Counted from the stretch's first letter, positions 23,743 to 31,940 are shown. The stretch is DNA of 38,785 nt from an uncultured Lachnospiraceae bacterium (GCA_947625465.1 CANQOK010000020.1:1-38785), one strand, 5' to 3'. The notes: generated by a model from the letters alone, not told the origin. Numbers and translations: made by a program.

Positions 23743-25001
23743 AACCAAAAAACGAAAAAGAATTGTTGGATTATTTAACTACATGTGATATATTAGATAT
23801 GAATGATATCCGGAACATTTGTGATATGATAAAACATAAAACTTACGTACAACGGATACATAGATACAAAATATTTCAGGGAAAGGACGGTCGATGGTAT
23901 ACATATATCTCTGATGATTCCAACAAATATGGACGGCACAAAATTGTAAAAAGGACAGAGTCTTTGATGTATGATTATCTATATGAATATTATAGTCAAG
24001 ATAATCTCGATTCTGAATGTACTCTTGAAAAAATCTATCCGGAATGGTTAAAATTTAAACTGCTTACCGCTAATCGGAATAACACGGTACACAGGATCGA
24101 TACTGATTATCATAAGTATTACATCAATGAACCATTATCTGAAAAGATTCTATCCACTCCCTTATTAAAATTGACAGTCGCTGATATTAAAGTATGGTCG
24201 CATGCGCTGATTAAAAAATATAATTTGACACAAAAAGCGTATTTCAATATAACAACCATCTTACGGCAGGTCTTTCAATATCTGATTGACAAGGAAGTGA
24301 CTGACCGAAATCCATGCAAGCTGATAAAGATTCCTTCAACCTCTTTTAGGCGAACTCCAAAAAAGAAAGCCGAAACTCAGGTATTCTTCCCAGATGAGGT
24401 CGCACTGATAATAGATTGTTGTAAGGAATTAGCCGAGCAGACGCAAGATGAAAACTATCTTGCAATTCCCATTTTCTTTTATACCGGTATTCGGATCGGG
24501 GAATGTTTAGGTCTGAGTTATGAGGATTTCGATAAGGAAAATAACAGTCTTTATTTACATTGTTCCCTGATCGTTGACGATGAGATGAACGAAGATGGAA
24601 CGTGGGGAAAAAGAAAATTTGTGCGAATGGAATATCTAAAATGTAATGAAGATCCCAGAGATATATTAGTCTGTGATAAATGTTTTGATATTGTAGAAAA
24701 AATCCGTGAAATTCAAATCAAGAAGGGGATTTCTTCTACGTTTTTATTCAATGACATTACCCCATCTAATGTTGCCTTGAAATTATATCGTATCTGTGAA
24801 CAATTAAATATTTCTCGGCGCTCTCCGCATAAAGGACGGAAAACCTATATTTCAATTTTATTGAATAAAGGTGTTGATCCGGATTTTGTACGAGAGCAAG
24901 TAGGACACAGAGAATTGTCAACAACTTATAATTCTTATACCTACAGTACAACGAGAAGAGCAGAACGCATAGAACAATTAAATAAAATCTTAGTTTCATA
25001 A
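23739..25001 (+). CDS. int: Tyrosine recombinase (integrase) of the element
   Basis: 420 residues. An N-terminal arm-binding-type region and a core-binding domain (about 90-200) precede the catalytic domain (about 215-415), where Arg252 (TGIRIGE), His364/Arg367 (SPHKGRKTY), His390 (VGHREL) and nucleophile Tyr400 (TTYNSYTYS) are in the usual positions. It catalyses site-specific integration into, and excision from, the tRNA-Ser 3' end, whose attR lies 62 bp downstream. No clear ribosome binding site precedes the ATG, which lies in a hairpin; a short leader frame is upstream. No separate excisionase is recognised. Confidence 0.92.
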   Translation: MQPKNEKELLDYLTTCDILDMNDIRNICDMIKHKTYVQRIHRYKIFQGKDGRWYTYISDDSNKYGRHKIVKRTESLMYDYLYEYYSQDNLDSECTLEKIYPEWLKFKLLTANRNNTVHRIDTDYHKYYINEPLSEKILSTPLLKLTVADIKVWSHALIKKYNLTQKAYFNITTILRQVFQYLIDKEVTDRNPCKLIKIPSTSFRRTPKKKAETQVFFPDEVALIIDCCKELAEQTQDENYLAIPIFFYTGIRIGECLGLSYEDFDKENNSLYLHCSLIVDDEMNEDGTWGKRKFVRMEYLKCNEDPRDILVCDKCFDIVEKIREIQIKKGISSTFLFNDITPSNVALKLYRICEQLNISRRSPHKGRKTYISILLNKGVDPDFVREQVGHRELSTTYNSYTYSTTRRAERIEQLNKILVS

Positions 25002-25017
25002 TGCAACAATATGTAAC

Positions 25018-25047
25018 AAGTTCTCAAAATTCCCAAAAAGTTCTCAA
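25018..25047 (+). other. Candidate integrase arm-type sites, right end
   Basis: Two direct copies of AAGTTCTCAA (25018-25027, 25038-25047), spaced 20 bp, between the int stop and attR. The same 10-mer is at 15837-15846 inside attL. Confidence 0.45.
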
Positions 25048-25061
25048 AAAAAGCTTAAAAA

Positions 25062-25100
25062 AGAAAATCGGGAAAAGCCCATAAAATAAGCCTTTCCCGG
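25062..25100 (-). terminator. Terminator of tRNA-Ser
   Basis: Minus-strand hairpin CGGGAAAGGCTT / GGGCTTTTCCCG followed by ATTTTCTTTTTT. A second copy is in attL (15709-15743), where it now ends the left junction. Confidence 0.8.
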
Positions 25101-25132
25101 TTCCCAGCAAAGCGGAGAAAGAGGGATTTGAA
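25063..25132. other. attR: right end of the integrated element
   Basis: Partner of 15707-15776. It covers the tRNA-Ser terminator and the first 20 nt (3' end) of the intact tRNA gene. Identity ends at 25132; beyond it the tRNA continues into chromosomal sequence. Confidence 0.9.
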
Positions 25133-25200
25133 CCCTCGCGCCGCGTAAACGACCTACACCCTTAGCAGGGGCGCCTCTTCAGCCACTTGAGTATTTCTCC
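25113..25200 (-). tRNA. tRNA-Ser (anticodon GCT)
   Basis: 88 nt with a long variable arm. The acceptor stem is GGAGAAA/TTTCTCC with discriminator G, the anticodon loop is CTGCTAA (GCT, reading AGC/AGU), and the T-loop is GGTTCAAAT. CCA is not encoded. Its 3' part is the attachment site of the element. Confidence 0.95.
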
Positions 25201-25252
25201 TGAAGTTCCTTCAAACTTATAAAATTGTGCCCGCTTTTCAGCGTGCTCATCA

Positions 25253-25281
25253 ATTGTACTGTATTTATCCGGTTTTGTCAA
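25253..25281 (-). promoter_or_regulatory. Promoter of tRNA-Ser
   Basis: Minus-strand TTGACA (25276-25281), 17-bp spacer, TACAAT (25253-25258). The -35 box overlaps the stop codon of the toxin gene. Confidence 0.7.
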
Positions 25282-25607
25282 GCCTGAATCCTGGTAATAA
25301 GATAATTTAAAGAAACCAATTCATCCTCATTTACTTCAATTATATCATAGCCATCAGTATTGAGTTCCTTTTTCACGATATCATACAAATCCTGACAGAC
25401 ATCCGGACGTTTCGTAGTCTTTAATCCATCATCATAACGAACAGATTTAGTTGTAAAAAGCTTATCGCAGTCGATTCGTGAAGTCCGGGAAAATGGGTTT
25501 CTTTTTATGTTTGCAGGTTCATCTATATAATGAGCCTGAACAGCAAGATCTGAGTCAATAGAAGGAAACGGAACTTTCACGCGAATTACGTCTCTTTCTT
25601 TAATCAA
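25278..25607 (-). CDS. Putative toxin of a Panacea-type toxin-antitoxin pair (MazF/PemK-like beginning)
   Basis: 109 residues from the TTG at 25607, chosen because AGGGAGG lies 7 nt upstream and because it gives a short overlap with the antitoxin gene stop. The beginning (IKERDVIRVKVPFPSIDSDL) resembles the first strands of MazF/PemK-like barrels; the rest (RIDCDKLFTTKSVRYDD, RPDVCQDLYDIV) is not assigned. Being adjacent and distal to a Panacea-like protein supports a toxin role. The protein is short for a PemK fold, so an internal deletion after AVQAH is possible. Confidence 0.55.
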   Translation of the reverse strand: MIKERDVIRVKVPFPSIDSDLAVQAHYIDEPANIKRNPFSRTSRIDCDKLFTTKSVRYDDGLKTTKRPDVCQDLYDIVKKELNTDGYDIIEVNEDELVSLNYLITRIQA

Positions 25608-26256
25608 CGATAAGCCTCCCTTCTCCATCCAGCTCAACATAAACAGGATTATTTAATTTTTCATTATCAGATAGGGCACTTAACGTATCAAAATGTTGTT
25701 CTGTCAGTTTACCTGCATCCTGTTTATTAAAAATAAAATAATGATTATCAATTTTAATAATTCGAGAATTATCTATCAATGAAATCGGATACATTTCTTC
25801 CAACAGCTTCATTGTATTCGTATCTTCTTTATCGAAATCACTTTCCAGTAAGTCTACCTGCCGTTCTCCTTGCATAATCCGAGATCTTTTTGATCTCCAA
25901 ATATTCAGTTTGTGTGTCAACGCCGATAACTCATTTTCAGAAAGCACACTTACAATAAAATGACTTCTCTTTGCGCGCTCTTCATTGACCTGTTCACGGT
26001 GAACAGAATATTCCTCTTGCGCTGCATGATCAAACGCAGACCGCTCATGCGTATAGTCGCCCCAGACATTACTGAATACAGGTCCCCGCATGTATCCCTT
26101 TAAGTGGCTGAAATCAGCGGTATCTCCGTTTATCTTTGCAAATGCTTCATAAAACAACAGAAATTTTTGAAGTTTCAGTGGTGAGTTATACTCTGTGTTT
26201 CCATTTTCTTTAAGCCATCCGCTTAATAATAATTTTCTTGAATTTGAAAAAACCAT
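25600..26256 (-). CDS. Panacea-domain-like antitoxin
   Basis: 218 residues. The N-terminal 120 or so have the Panacea (SocA/DUF4065-like) layout: SPLKLQKFLLFYEAFAK, then SHLKGYMRGPVFSNVWGDY, where the LQK...Y and GPV motifs are characteristic. Panacea proteins neutralize diverse toxins encoded next to them. The C-terminal part (about 150-218) may be the partner-specific region. GAGGAGG lies 7 nt upstream of the ATG. The stop overlaps the toxin start region, so the genes are cotranscribed. They lie outside the element, directly beyond the tRNA. Confidence 0.7.
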   Translation of the reverse strand: MVFSNSRKLLLSGWLKENGNTEYNSPLKLQKFLLFYEAFAKINGDTADFSHLKGYMRGPVFSNVWGDYTHERSAFDHAAQEEYSVHREQVNEERAKRSHFIVSVLSENELSALTHKLNIWRSKRSRIMQGERQVDLLESDFDKEDTNTMKLLEEMYPISLIDNSRIIKIDNHYFIFNKQDAGKLTEQHFDTLSALSDNEKLNNPVYVELDGEGRLIVD

Positions 26257-26294
26257 TTCTCACCCTCCTCTTTCCCTGTTTTTATCGTTTCCCG

Positions 26295-28442
26295 TTACCT
26301 GACCGGGCAGGATTCCAGCTTCTTTAACAGATCCTGAATATCGATAGGCTTCGCGATAAAATCGTCCATTCCGCTTTCCATCGCCCGTTCTTTGTCCTCC
26401 TGAAACGAATTCGCCGTGCAGGCAAAGATCCGAACGGAAGCCGCGTCCGGACGGTTCAGCGCGCGGATCGCTTTCGACGCTTCAAATCCGTCCATCTCCG
26501 GCATCAGAATATCCATCAGGATCACGTTGTAGGTGCCGGGCGCAGAGGATTCAAATATTTCCAGCGCTTTTTTCCCGTTTTCTGCGCGGGTCGCAAGAAA
26601 TCCTTCTCCGGTCAGCAGTTCCAGCAAAATTTCTCCGTTCAGTTCATTGTCTTCCGCGATCAGGATCGTCGGCTTTTTCTCCTGCTTATCCGGATCAGCC
26701 GCTTCTGCAGCCATCAGTTCCGTTTCTTCCGCCTGCTCCGAATCCTGCCGGGCTGCCGGTTCCGCCGGAAGGATAAAGGTAAACCGGCTGCCTTCTCCCA
26801 GCTTGCTTTCTACCGTCAGCCTGCCGCCCATGCGTTCCGCCAGCATAGAACAGATCGCCATTCCCAATCCGGTTCCCTGATTGCCTTGCGAAACCGTGCT
26901 GCTTTCCTGCGTAAACGGTTCAAAAATCTTCCTTTGAAATTCTTCGCTCATGCCCTGACCGTTGTCCGCTGTCTCAATGAGCGTTGTGATCCTGCCGTCG
27001 GCGCCCTTCTCCTGCCGGATTGTCACAGTGACAGAACCGCCCTCCTGCGTGTATTTTCGCGCATTATCAACAATATTGATCAAAATCTGCTGAACCCGCA
27101 GTTCATCGCCCAAAATCTCCGGATACGGCAATTCCGTATCCATCTGAAAATGGAGCTGTTTTTCTTCCATAGCGCTTTTTTCAATCGATTCCACGGTTTC
27201 CAGAAGCAGCTGCAGATTAAACGGCTTCTTTTCCAGCCGCATCTCGCTCTCCTGCAGTTTTGACATATCCAGAATATTATTTACCAATGACTGCAGATAC
27301 TGGGCCACCGAAGCAGACTGCTGCAGATAATGCGTCAGTTTTTCCCGATCCTCCAGATTCTGGGACATCAGATAATTAAGGCTTAACAATCCATTTAACG
27401 GCGTTCGGATCTCATGGCTCATCGTGGAAAGGAAATCTCCTTTTGCCTTCGCATCGGCACGATCCTTAATGGAGCGAAGCTGAACGCGTATATTGATATA
27501 TACCAAAAAGACAATCGCGACAACGGCAGCCGCCAGCAGTATCAGGGTATAACGGTATTGATACAGGAAATCTCCCACTGTATATTTGTACATATTTTCC
27601 ATCGTGGATTCAATAATATAAGCCGCCACCTCGCCGTCGGTCATCTGGGCAATGGCTTTATTGATCATGGTAACCTGCATCTGGCGTTCTTCCCAGACGG
27701 CGCTGTCATTTTGTTCCAGCGGCACTACGCCGGAAAAACACATCTGATCGTCCATCCCCACGACCGGGATCACTTTGAGATCACTGTAGATCGGTTTATA
27801 CAGCCAGTACTCTGCTACATACTGATTCTGGATCAGCAGATCCACTTCCCCATCGTTGATTGCGGTCAAACAGTCTTCTATGGTGTCATAGTCTGCCATT
27901 TCAAAATTGGGATACCGGCTAGTCAGCACCTTCTTGATCGTCTGAGAACCGGTAGAGATCGCCACTTTATAATGCCCTTCGTCCTTAAATTCCAATCCGG
28001 CTTTTGCCACGATCACCTTCCGGCTTGAAAGGTAGGGATCGCTCATCAGAATCCCTCTTGCTTTCTGATTTTCCTTATTATATTCCACGCCGGTCACCAG
28101 ATCGAATCCTTCTCCCAGAAGATAATCATAGGTTACGGAACCGGCCGGCAGTTCGACATATTCAAATTGAAATCCTGTGAGTTCGGAGATCCGGTCAAAG
28201 ATATCTCTGGAAATTCCCGCCAGTTCTCCGTCTTCTCCACGAAACGAGATGGGTTTTCGATCCCGTACATACCCCACCTTCAATGTTCCGCAGGCTGCCG
28301 CATATGCTTTTTCTTCTTCTGTAAATTGATTTTCTTTCGATATCTTTTCGTCCGCATACGCAGGCGCTCCGGATACGCTCCCGATCAAAAGTACGGCAGC
28401 AAACAAAACAGCAGTTATTTTCGTAAAAACCCCATGCGCCAT
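26295..28442 (-). CDS. Hybrid sensor histidine kinase with SBP_bac_3 sensor and receiver domain
   Basis: 715 residues from the ATG at 28442, which has AGAAAGGA 9 nt upstream; the ATG 9 nt earlier abuts that site. A signal peptide is followed by a periplasmic-type solute-binding domain (about 45-280; GTLKVGYVRDRKPISF) of the SBP_bac_3 family that usually binds amino acids or similar small ligands. A transmembrane helix (about 300-322) leads to a HisKA domain with phosphoacceptor His in FLSTMSHEIRTPLN, an HATPase domain with NIVDNARKYT, DNGQGMS and GTGLGMAI boxes, and a C-terminal receiver with Asp in VILMDILMPEMDGFEA. No partner regulator is adjacent. Confidence 0.9.
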   Translation of the reverse strand: MAHGVFTKITAVLFAAVLLIGSVSGAPAYADEKISKENQFTEEEKAYAAACGTLKVGYVRDRKPISFRGEDGELAGISRDIFDRISELTGFQFEYVELPAGSVTYDYLLGEGFDLVTGVEYNKENQKARGILMSDPYLSSRKVIVAKAGLEFKDEGHYKVAISTGSQTIKKVLTSRYPNFEMADYDTIEDCLTAINDGEVDLLIQNQYVAEYWLYKPIYSDLKVIPVVGMDDQMCFSGVVPLEQNDSAVWEERQMQVTMINKAIAQMTDGEVAAYIIESTMENMYKYTVGDFLYQYRYTLILLAAAVVAIVFLVYINIRVQLRSIKDRADAKAKGDFLSTMSHEIRTPLNGLLSLNYLMSQNLEDREKLTHYLQQSASVAQYLQSLVNNILDMSKLQESEMRLEKKPFNLQLLLETVESIEKSAMEEKQLHFQMDTELPYPEILGDELRVQQILINIVDNARKYTQEGGSVTVTIRQEKGADGRITTLIETADNGQGMSEEFQRKIFEPFTQESSTVSQGNQGTGLGMAICSMLAERMGGRLTVESKLGEGSRFTFILPAEPAARQDSEQAEETELMAAEAADPDKQEKKPTILIAEDNELNGEILLELLTGEGFLATRAENGKKALEIFESSAPGTYNVILMDILMPEMDGFEASKAIRALNRPDAASVRIFACTANSFQEDKERAMESGMDDFIAKPIDIQDLLKKLESCPVR

Positions 28443-28737
28443 TTCTGTCATTCCTTTCTGATAGAATCCCGATATTCCATTCAGTCAAATCCGTTAAATC
28501 GTTGATTTAAGAATAGCACAATTTTGAAAAAATATCCAGAGGGAATCACAGTTATGCCTGTTTTCCTTCAGCGCCGCCCAGTCAACCGGCTGCTTGCTTC
28601 CGCTTGTGTAATCGCCATACCGCCACATAACGTCAATGCCGATATACATCCTCGTTTTGTGAATAATAAACTGCAAGTAGAAGAAATACTACGTAAACGA
28701 CATATACAGCGCTAAAAAATATCCGCACTACAAAAAA

Positions 28738-28763
28738 AATCCTCATCTGATGATGAGGATTTC
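28738..28763 (-). terminator. Terminator of tRNA-Leu
   Basis: Minus-strand hairpin AATCCTCATC / GATGAGGATT followed by TTTTTTTG, immediately after the tRNA 3' end. The rest of 28443-28737 holds no gene I can support; a 7-bp inverted repeat TTAAATC-GTT-GATTTAA lies at 28494-28510. Confidence 0.85.
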
Positions 28764-28764
28764 C

Positions 28765-28847
28765 TGCGGAAGATGGGACTTGAACCCACACAGTATTGCT
28801 ACCACTAGAACCTGAATCTAGCGCGTCTGCCATTCCGCCACTTCCGC
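28765..28847 (-). tRNA. tRNA-Leu (anticodon CAG)
   Basis: 83 nt with a long variable arm. The acceptor stem is GCGGAAG/CTTCCGC with discriminator A, the anticodon stem CTAGA/TCTAG has loop TTCAGGT (anticodon CAG), and the T-loop is GGTTCAAGT. CCA is not encoded. Confidence 0.95.
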
Positions 28848-28854
28848 AAAATGT

Positions 28855-28918
28855 ATTGTGTCAGACCTATGTCATCTGACACAATGCATATCATACCTTA
28901 TTCTATTCAAAAAATCAA
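28855..28918 (-). promoter_or_regulatory. tRNA-Leu promoter followed by a perfect leader hairpin
   Basis: Minus-strand TTGATT (28913-28918), 17-bp spacer, TATGAT (28890-28895). The expected transcript start runs straight into ATTGTGTCAG / CTGACACAAT (28855-28885, 10-bp stem, 11-nt loop), 7 nt before the tRNA 5' end. Confidence 0.6.
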
Positions 28919-28936
28919 GCACTTTTTTACTTTTTC

Positions 28937-30460
28937 TTATTTTACCGCAATGTGCATTACGCTGCAGGCCGGCAGTACAAAGCTGACCTTACCGTTTTCC
29001 TGCTTGAATTCCGTAAACGGAACCTCCGTTACCACATCCGGATTCTCAAACGTATTCATGGCGTGCATCTCATTCGTTACGATCTCCGCCTTGATCTCGT
29101 GAATCTCGGTATCGGTCAGGAACAGTTCAACCGGTGAATCCGTATCCGCGGACAGGTTATTGACCGTAATATTTATCGTGCCGTCCTCCGCTACGGAAGC
29201 AGACTCCTGCAGATTCGGAACCTGCCACTTGTCCGCGCCGATCTTCTCGGATTCGATACTGGACTCAACCAGCTCGGCGTCCTGATGGAAGCGGTACATA
29301 TGGAATACATAGTAAGTCGGCGTCTTGATCATCTTCTCGCCTTCGGTCAGGATCACTGCCTGCAGCACATTGACCATCTGCGCGATATTCGCCATCTTCA
29401 CACGGTCGCAGTGTTTATTGAAAACATTCAGATGGATCCCGGCTACCAGCGCGTCCCGCATGGTATTCTGCTGATACAAAAATCCCGGATTCGTGCCCGG
29501 CTCAACCTTGAACCAGTTGCCCCACTCATCCACGATCATGCCGATCTTTTTCTTCGGATCGTACTTGTCCATGATCGTGCCGTGCCGCTCGATCAGTTTC
29601 TCTGTATATAATGCTTTGGCAAGTGTCTTATACCATACTTCTTCGTCAAAATCCGTCGCGCTACCCTTGATCTTCCAGCCTTCCGGATGTACATAATAAT
29701 GCAGGGACAGCCCGTCCATATGTCCGGTCTTCGGTCTGGGATAACCCGCGAAACAGGTCTCCAGCACGCCCTCGGTCCAGCCGTAATCGTCTACATTGGC
29801 GCCGCAGCAGATCTTCTTGATGCCCGGCTTAATGCCTTCCTTCTTTTCTTCTTCCGTCCTGTAATCTCTTACATAGGTCTGATATCTGCGGTACTCGTTG
29901 GCGTAATGCTCCGGCGTCATATTGCCGCCGCAGCCCCAGTTCTCATTGCCGACGCCCACATATTTGATCTTCCAGGGCTCTTCTCTGCCGTTCTTCCGGC
30001 GCAGATTCGCCATCGGGGAATCGCCCTCAAAGGTCATATATTCGATCCACTCGGACATCTCCTGTACCGTTCCGCTTCCCAGATTCAGATTGACATATGT
30101 ATCACATCCTAACTGGTCGCACAGTTCAAAATACTCATGGGTTCCAAAGCTGTTGTCTTCCACAACGCCGCCCCAATGCGTATTCACCATCCGTTTTCTG
30201 CTTTCCTTCGGGCCAATGCCGTCCATCCAGTGATATTCATCCGCAAAACAGCCGCCCGGCCAGCGCAGAACAGGGATCTTCATCTCCTTTAACGCCTCTA
30301 CCACGTCGGTACGCATACCGTTTTTATTCGGGATCGGGGAATCTTCCCCCACATACAGCCCCTCATAAATACAGCGGCCCAGATGCTCCGCAAAATGTCC
30401 GTAAATATCTTTGTTGATATGTCCCATCTTGTGATGGGGATTGACTACTAACCTTGCCAT
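28937..30460 (-). CDS. abfA: Alpha-L-arabinofuranosidase, GH51
   Basis: 507 residues, the usual length for the family, with no signal peptide, so cytoplasmic. It cleaves terminal alpha-L-arabinofuranosyl residues from arabino-oligosaccharides. The acid/base Glu173 ([11 protein letters not shown]) and nucleophile Glu312 ([10 protein letters not shown]) are in place, and the [13 protein letters not shown] segment is typical. AAGGAGA precedes the ATG by 7 nt. It stands alone here, without transport or regulator genes. Confidence 0.93.
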   Translation of the reverse strand: MARLVVNPHHKMGHINKDIYGHFAEHLGRCIYEGLYVGEDSPIPNKNGMRTDVVEALKEMKIPVLRWPGGCFADEYHWMDGIGPKESRKRMVNTHWGGVVEDNSFGTHEYFELCDQLGCDTYVNLNLGSGTVQEMSEWIEYMTFEGDSPMANLRRKNGREEPWKIKYVGVGNENWGCGGNMTPEHYANEYRRYQTYVRDYRTEEEKKEGIKPGIKKICCGANVDDYGWTEGVLETCFAGYPRPKTGHMDGLSLHYYVHPEGWKIKGSATDFDEEVWYKTLAKALYTEKLIERHGTIMDKYDPKKKIGMIVDEWGNWFKVEPGTNPGFLYQQNTMRDALVAGIHLNVFNKHCDRVKMANIAQMVNVLQAVILTEGEKMIKTPTYYVFHMYRFHQDAELVESSIESEKIGADKWQVPNLQESASVAEDGTINITVNNLSADTDSPVELFLTDTEIHEIKAEIVTNEMHAMNTFENPDVVTEVPFTEFKQENGKVSFVLPACSVMHIAVK

Positions 30461-30534
30461 GCCAAACTCTCCTTAAAATAATCGAAATCTTGTACTATTC
30501 TACTCTTTCTTGCTCACAAATTCAAGCAGTTTCT

Positions 30535-30569
30535 GAAAAAAATGGAAGCAGGTTTTTTCCCCGCTTCCA
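30535..30569 (-). terminator. Terminator of the 30576-30797 gene
   Basis: Minus-strand hairpin TGGAAGCGGG / CCTGCTTCCA followed by seven or eight T, starting 7 bp after the stop codon. Confidence 0.85.
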
Positions 30570-30575
30570 CAGCGC

Positions 30576-30797
30576 TTATTCATCCTCAAAGGGTTCTTCA
30601 TCAAAAGGCAGATACGGATATAATTCCTCATAGGAGCGGAGCTCGTCCTCATCCACAATTCCGTTTGGGATCAGCCCGGTGCAGTCTGTCGCGGAACAGA
30701 TATTCCGCTGATCCAGAATGGTATCCAGCTGCCGTTCCCGCAGTCGGGACTGGTCGTTTACCTTTTTCACATGATATTTTGAAGCCTGCTTCATCAT
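30576..30797 (-). CDS. Small acidic hypothetical protein
   Basis: 73 residues, unrecognised. A basic N-terminal third (KQASKYHVKKVNDQSRLRER) is followed by CSATDCTGLIPNG and a very acidic tail (PFDEEPFEDE). GGGGGAGT lies before the ATG and a strong terminator follows the stop, so it is a true single-gene unit. Proteins like this recur in Lachnospiraceae as unnamed; function unknown. Confidence 0.6.
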   Translation of the reverse strand: MMKQASKYHVKKVNDQSRLRERQLDTILDQRNICSATDCTGLIPNGIVDEDELRSYEELYPYLPFDEEPFEDE

Positions 30798-30971
30798 TTA
30801 CTCCCCCTTTACAATTGATTTTCGGCTATATCTAATATCCCCTGTTTCTCTTTTTTTATGTTTTGTTCCCATACTTTTTGATAAAAAATATACAACTTAT
30901 ATCTTTTCCCTATTTATTTATTTTGTTTCATTTAGTATACTATTCGTACCACTATTTTTTGGAGGTTTTTT

Positions 30972-31304
30972 ATGAGCGAATTAAATTATGCCGCTATCGG
31001 GCAAAAGCTTCAGCAGCTCAGAAAAGCAAAGAACATTACACAGGATTACATTGCAACTGCTCTGAATGTAACGGTCGCTTACATCAGTAATGTTGAAAAT
31101 AACAAAGTAAAATTAAACCTTCGTGTAATTACTTATTATGCCAAATTGCTTGGCGTTTCTGTAGACTACTTATTATTCACGGACAAAGACGGATCTACAG
31201 AAACCAGCAGTCTGGATACTGAGATTATGAAGTTACTGTCCAACTACAGTGATGAGGAAAAGGAAAAACTGATCAAAGTTTTGAAAGTTGTTAAGGATCT
31301 TTAA
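30972..31304 (+). CDS. XRE-family transcriptional regulator
   Basis: 110 residues. The N-terminal HTH (about 7-65; IGQKLQQLRKAKNITQDYIA, then VTVAYISNVENNKVKL) is followed by the usual VSVDYLLF hinge and a helical tail (STETSSLDTEIMKLLSNYSDEEKEKLIKVLKVV). TGGAGG lies 7 nt before the ATG. It is monocistronic with a terminator downstream. Target unknown. Confidence 0.88.
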   Translation: MSELNYAAIGQKLQQLRKAKNITQDYIATALNVTVAYISNVENNKVKLNLRVITYYAKLLGVSVDYLLFTDKDGSTETSSLDTEIMKLLSNYSDEEKEKLIKVLKVVKDL

Positions 31305-31358
31305 GAACAGTGAACTGTTGAAATATTTTACGCCGTAACAGGCAGTATTTCGCACACC

Positions 31359-31394
31359 AAAGGAGAGAGGCCGATTTTGGCTTCTCTCCTTTTT
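31359..31394. terminator. Bidirectional terminator between XRE gene and spmB
   Basis: AAAGGAGAGAGGCC / GGCTTCTCTCCTTT hairpin with one mismatch and a T-tract on the right, between convergent genes. Confidence 0.8.
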
Positions 31395-31415
31395 GACTGC
31401 CCGGCTTTTCAATTC

Positions 31416-31940
31416 TTACATCCAGCCCGCCAGCAGCAGACTGGCTCCGATCCCGGCAAATGTGGAGATCAGCGCGCCCGTAAGCGTCCACCTGGTTTTC
31501 GTCACCTTCGCCGCCATAAAATATACCGACATGGTATAAAAAATCGTCTCCGTGCAGCCCATCATGATCGAGGCCGCCATTCCGATATAAGAATCCGTCC
31601 CGTATGATTTATAAAGATCCAGCAGTAAGCCCGTTGCCGCCGAAGAAGAAAACATCCGTACCAGAATGGAAGGCAGCAGCGGCGCCGGAAGGTGGATGTA
31701 CTCCGTTATATTTCCCAGCCAGGAGGCCAGATCCTCCAGAAATCCGGAAGCCCGCAGCACCCCGACCCCTACCATCAGTCCGATCAGGGTAGGCACGATT
31801 TTCACCACCGTCTTTAACCCCTCCTTCGCGCCCGCCAGAAAATCCTCATATACATTCCGCTTCATCAGCAGCCCATAGATCACCACATAGACCACCACCA
31901 GCGGGATCATCACATTGGATAAATATAAAATAAACCGCAT
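31416..31940 (-). CDS. spmB: Spore maturation protein B (nucleoside-recognition/Gate family membrane protein)
   Basis: 174 residues with four or five membrane segments. MRFILYLSNVMIPLVVVYVV, GLKTVVKIVPTLIGLMVGVG and SSSAATGLLLDLYKSYGTDS are typical of SpmB, which in Bacillus acts with SpmA in spore core dehydration. The usual partner spmA is not next to it in this window: upstream is the divergent alcohol dehydrogenase gene and downstream a terminator. The ATG at 31940 lacks a strong ribosome site in view. Confidence 0.85.
   Translation of the reverse strand: MRFILYLSNVMIPLVVVYVVIYGLLMKRNVYEDFLAGAKEGLKTVVKIVPTLIGLMVGVGVLRASGFLEDLASWLGNITEYIHLPAPLLPSILVRMFSSSAATGLLLDLYKSYGTDSYIGMAASIMMGCTETIFYTMSVYFMAAKVTKTRWTLTGALISTFAGIGASLLLAGWM

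Larger units (their letters stand above)
15707..25132 (+). mobile_element. Integrated element in tRNA-Ser with CRESS-type Rep, FtsK-like ATPase and tyrosine recombinase
   Basis: About 9.4 kb between direct repeats at 15707-15776 and 25063-25132. The recombinase gene sits next to the intact tRNA, as expected. The composition is clearly more AT-rich than the flanks, especially 18.8-25 kb. The gene order is two leftward lipoproteins, a rightward XRE gene, a repeat zone, then a rightward block of double-HTH protein, two small proteins, FtsK/TcpA-like ATPase, origin-like stem-loop, Rep, unknown protein and integrase. No capsid, coat or type IV secretion genes are visible. It therefore reads as an integrative mobilizable or plasmid-like element, not a phage; an ICE would need more transfer genes. 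CRESS-type Reps on bacterial plasmids and integrated elements are known (pCRESS groups). Confidence 0.88.

Noticed and set aside
15707-25132. Filamentous (inovirus-like) prophage
   Set aside because: The ATPase and Rep could fit, but there is no row of small coat proteins and no adsorption protein; the ATPase is FtsK/TcpA-like rather than Zot-like.
28494-28676. Leftward 60-codon frame with GIDV...VDWAALKENR, faintly like the start of a GH25 lysozyme
   Set aside because: Too short and too weak; ends in the promoter area of the kinase gene. A decayed fragment remains possible.
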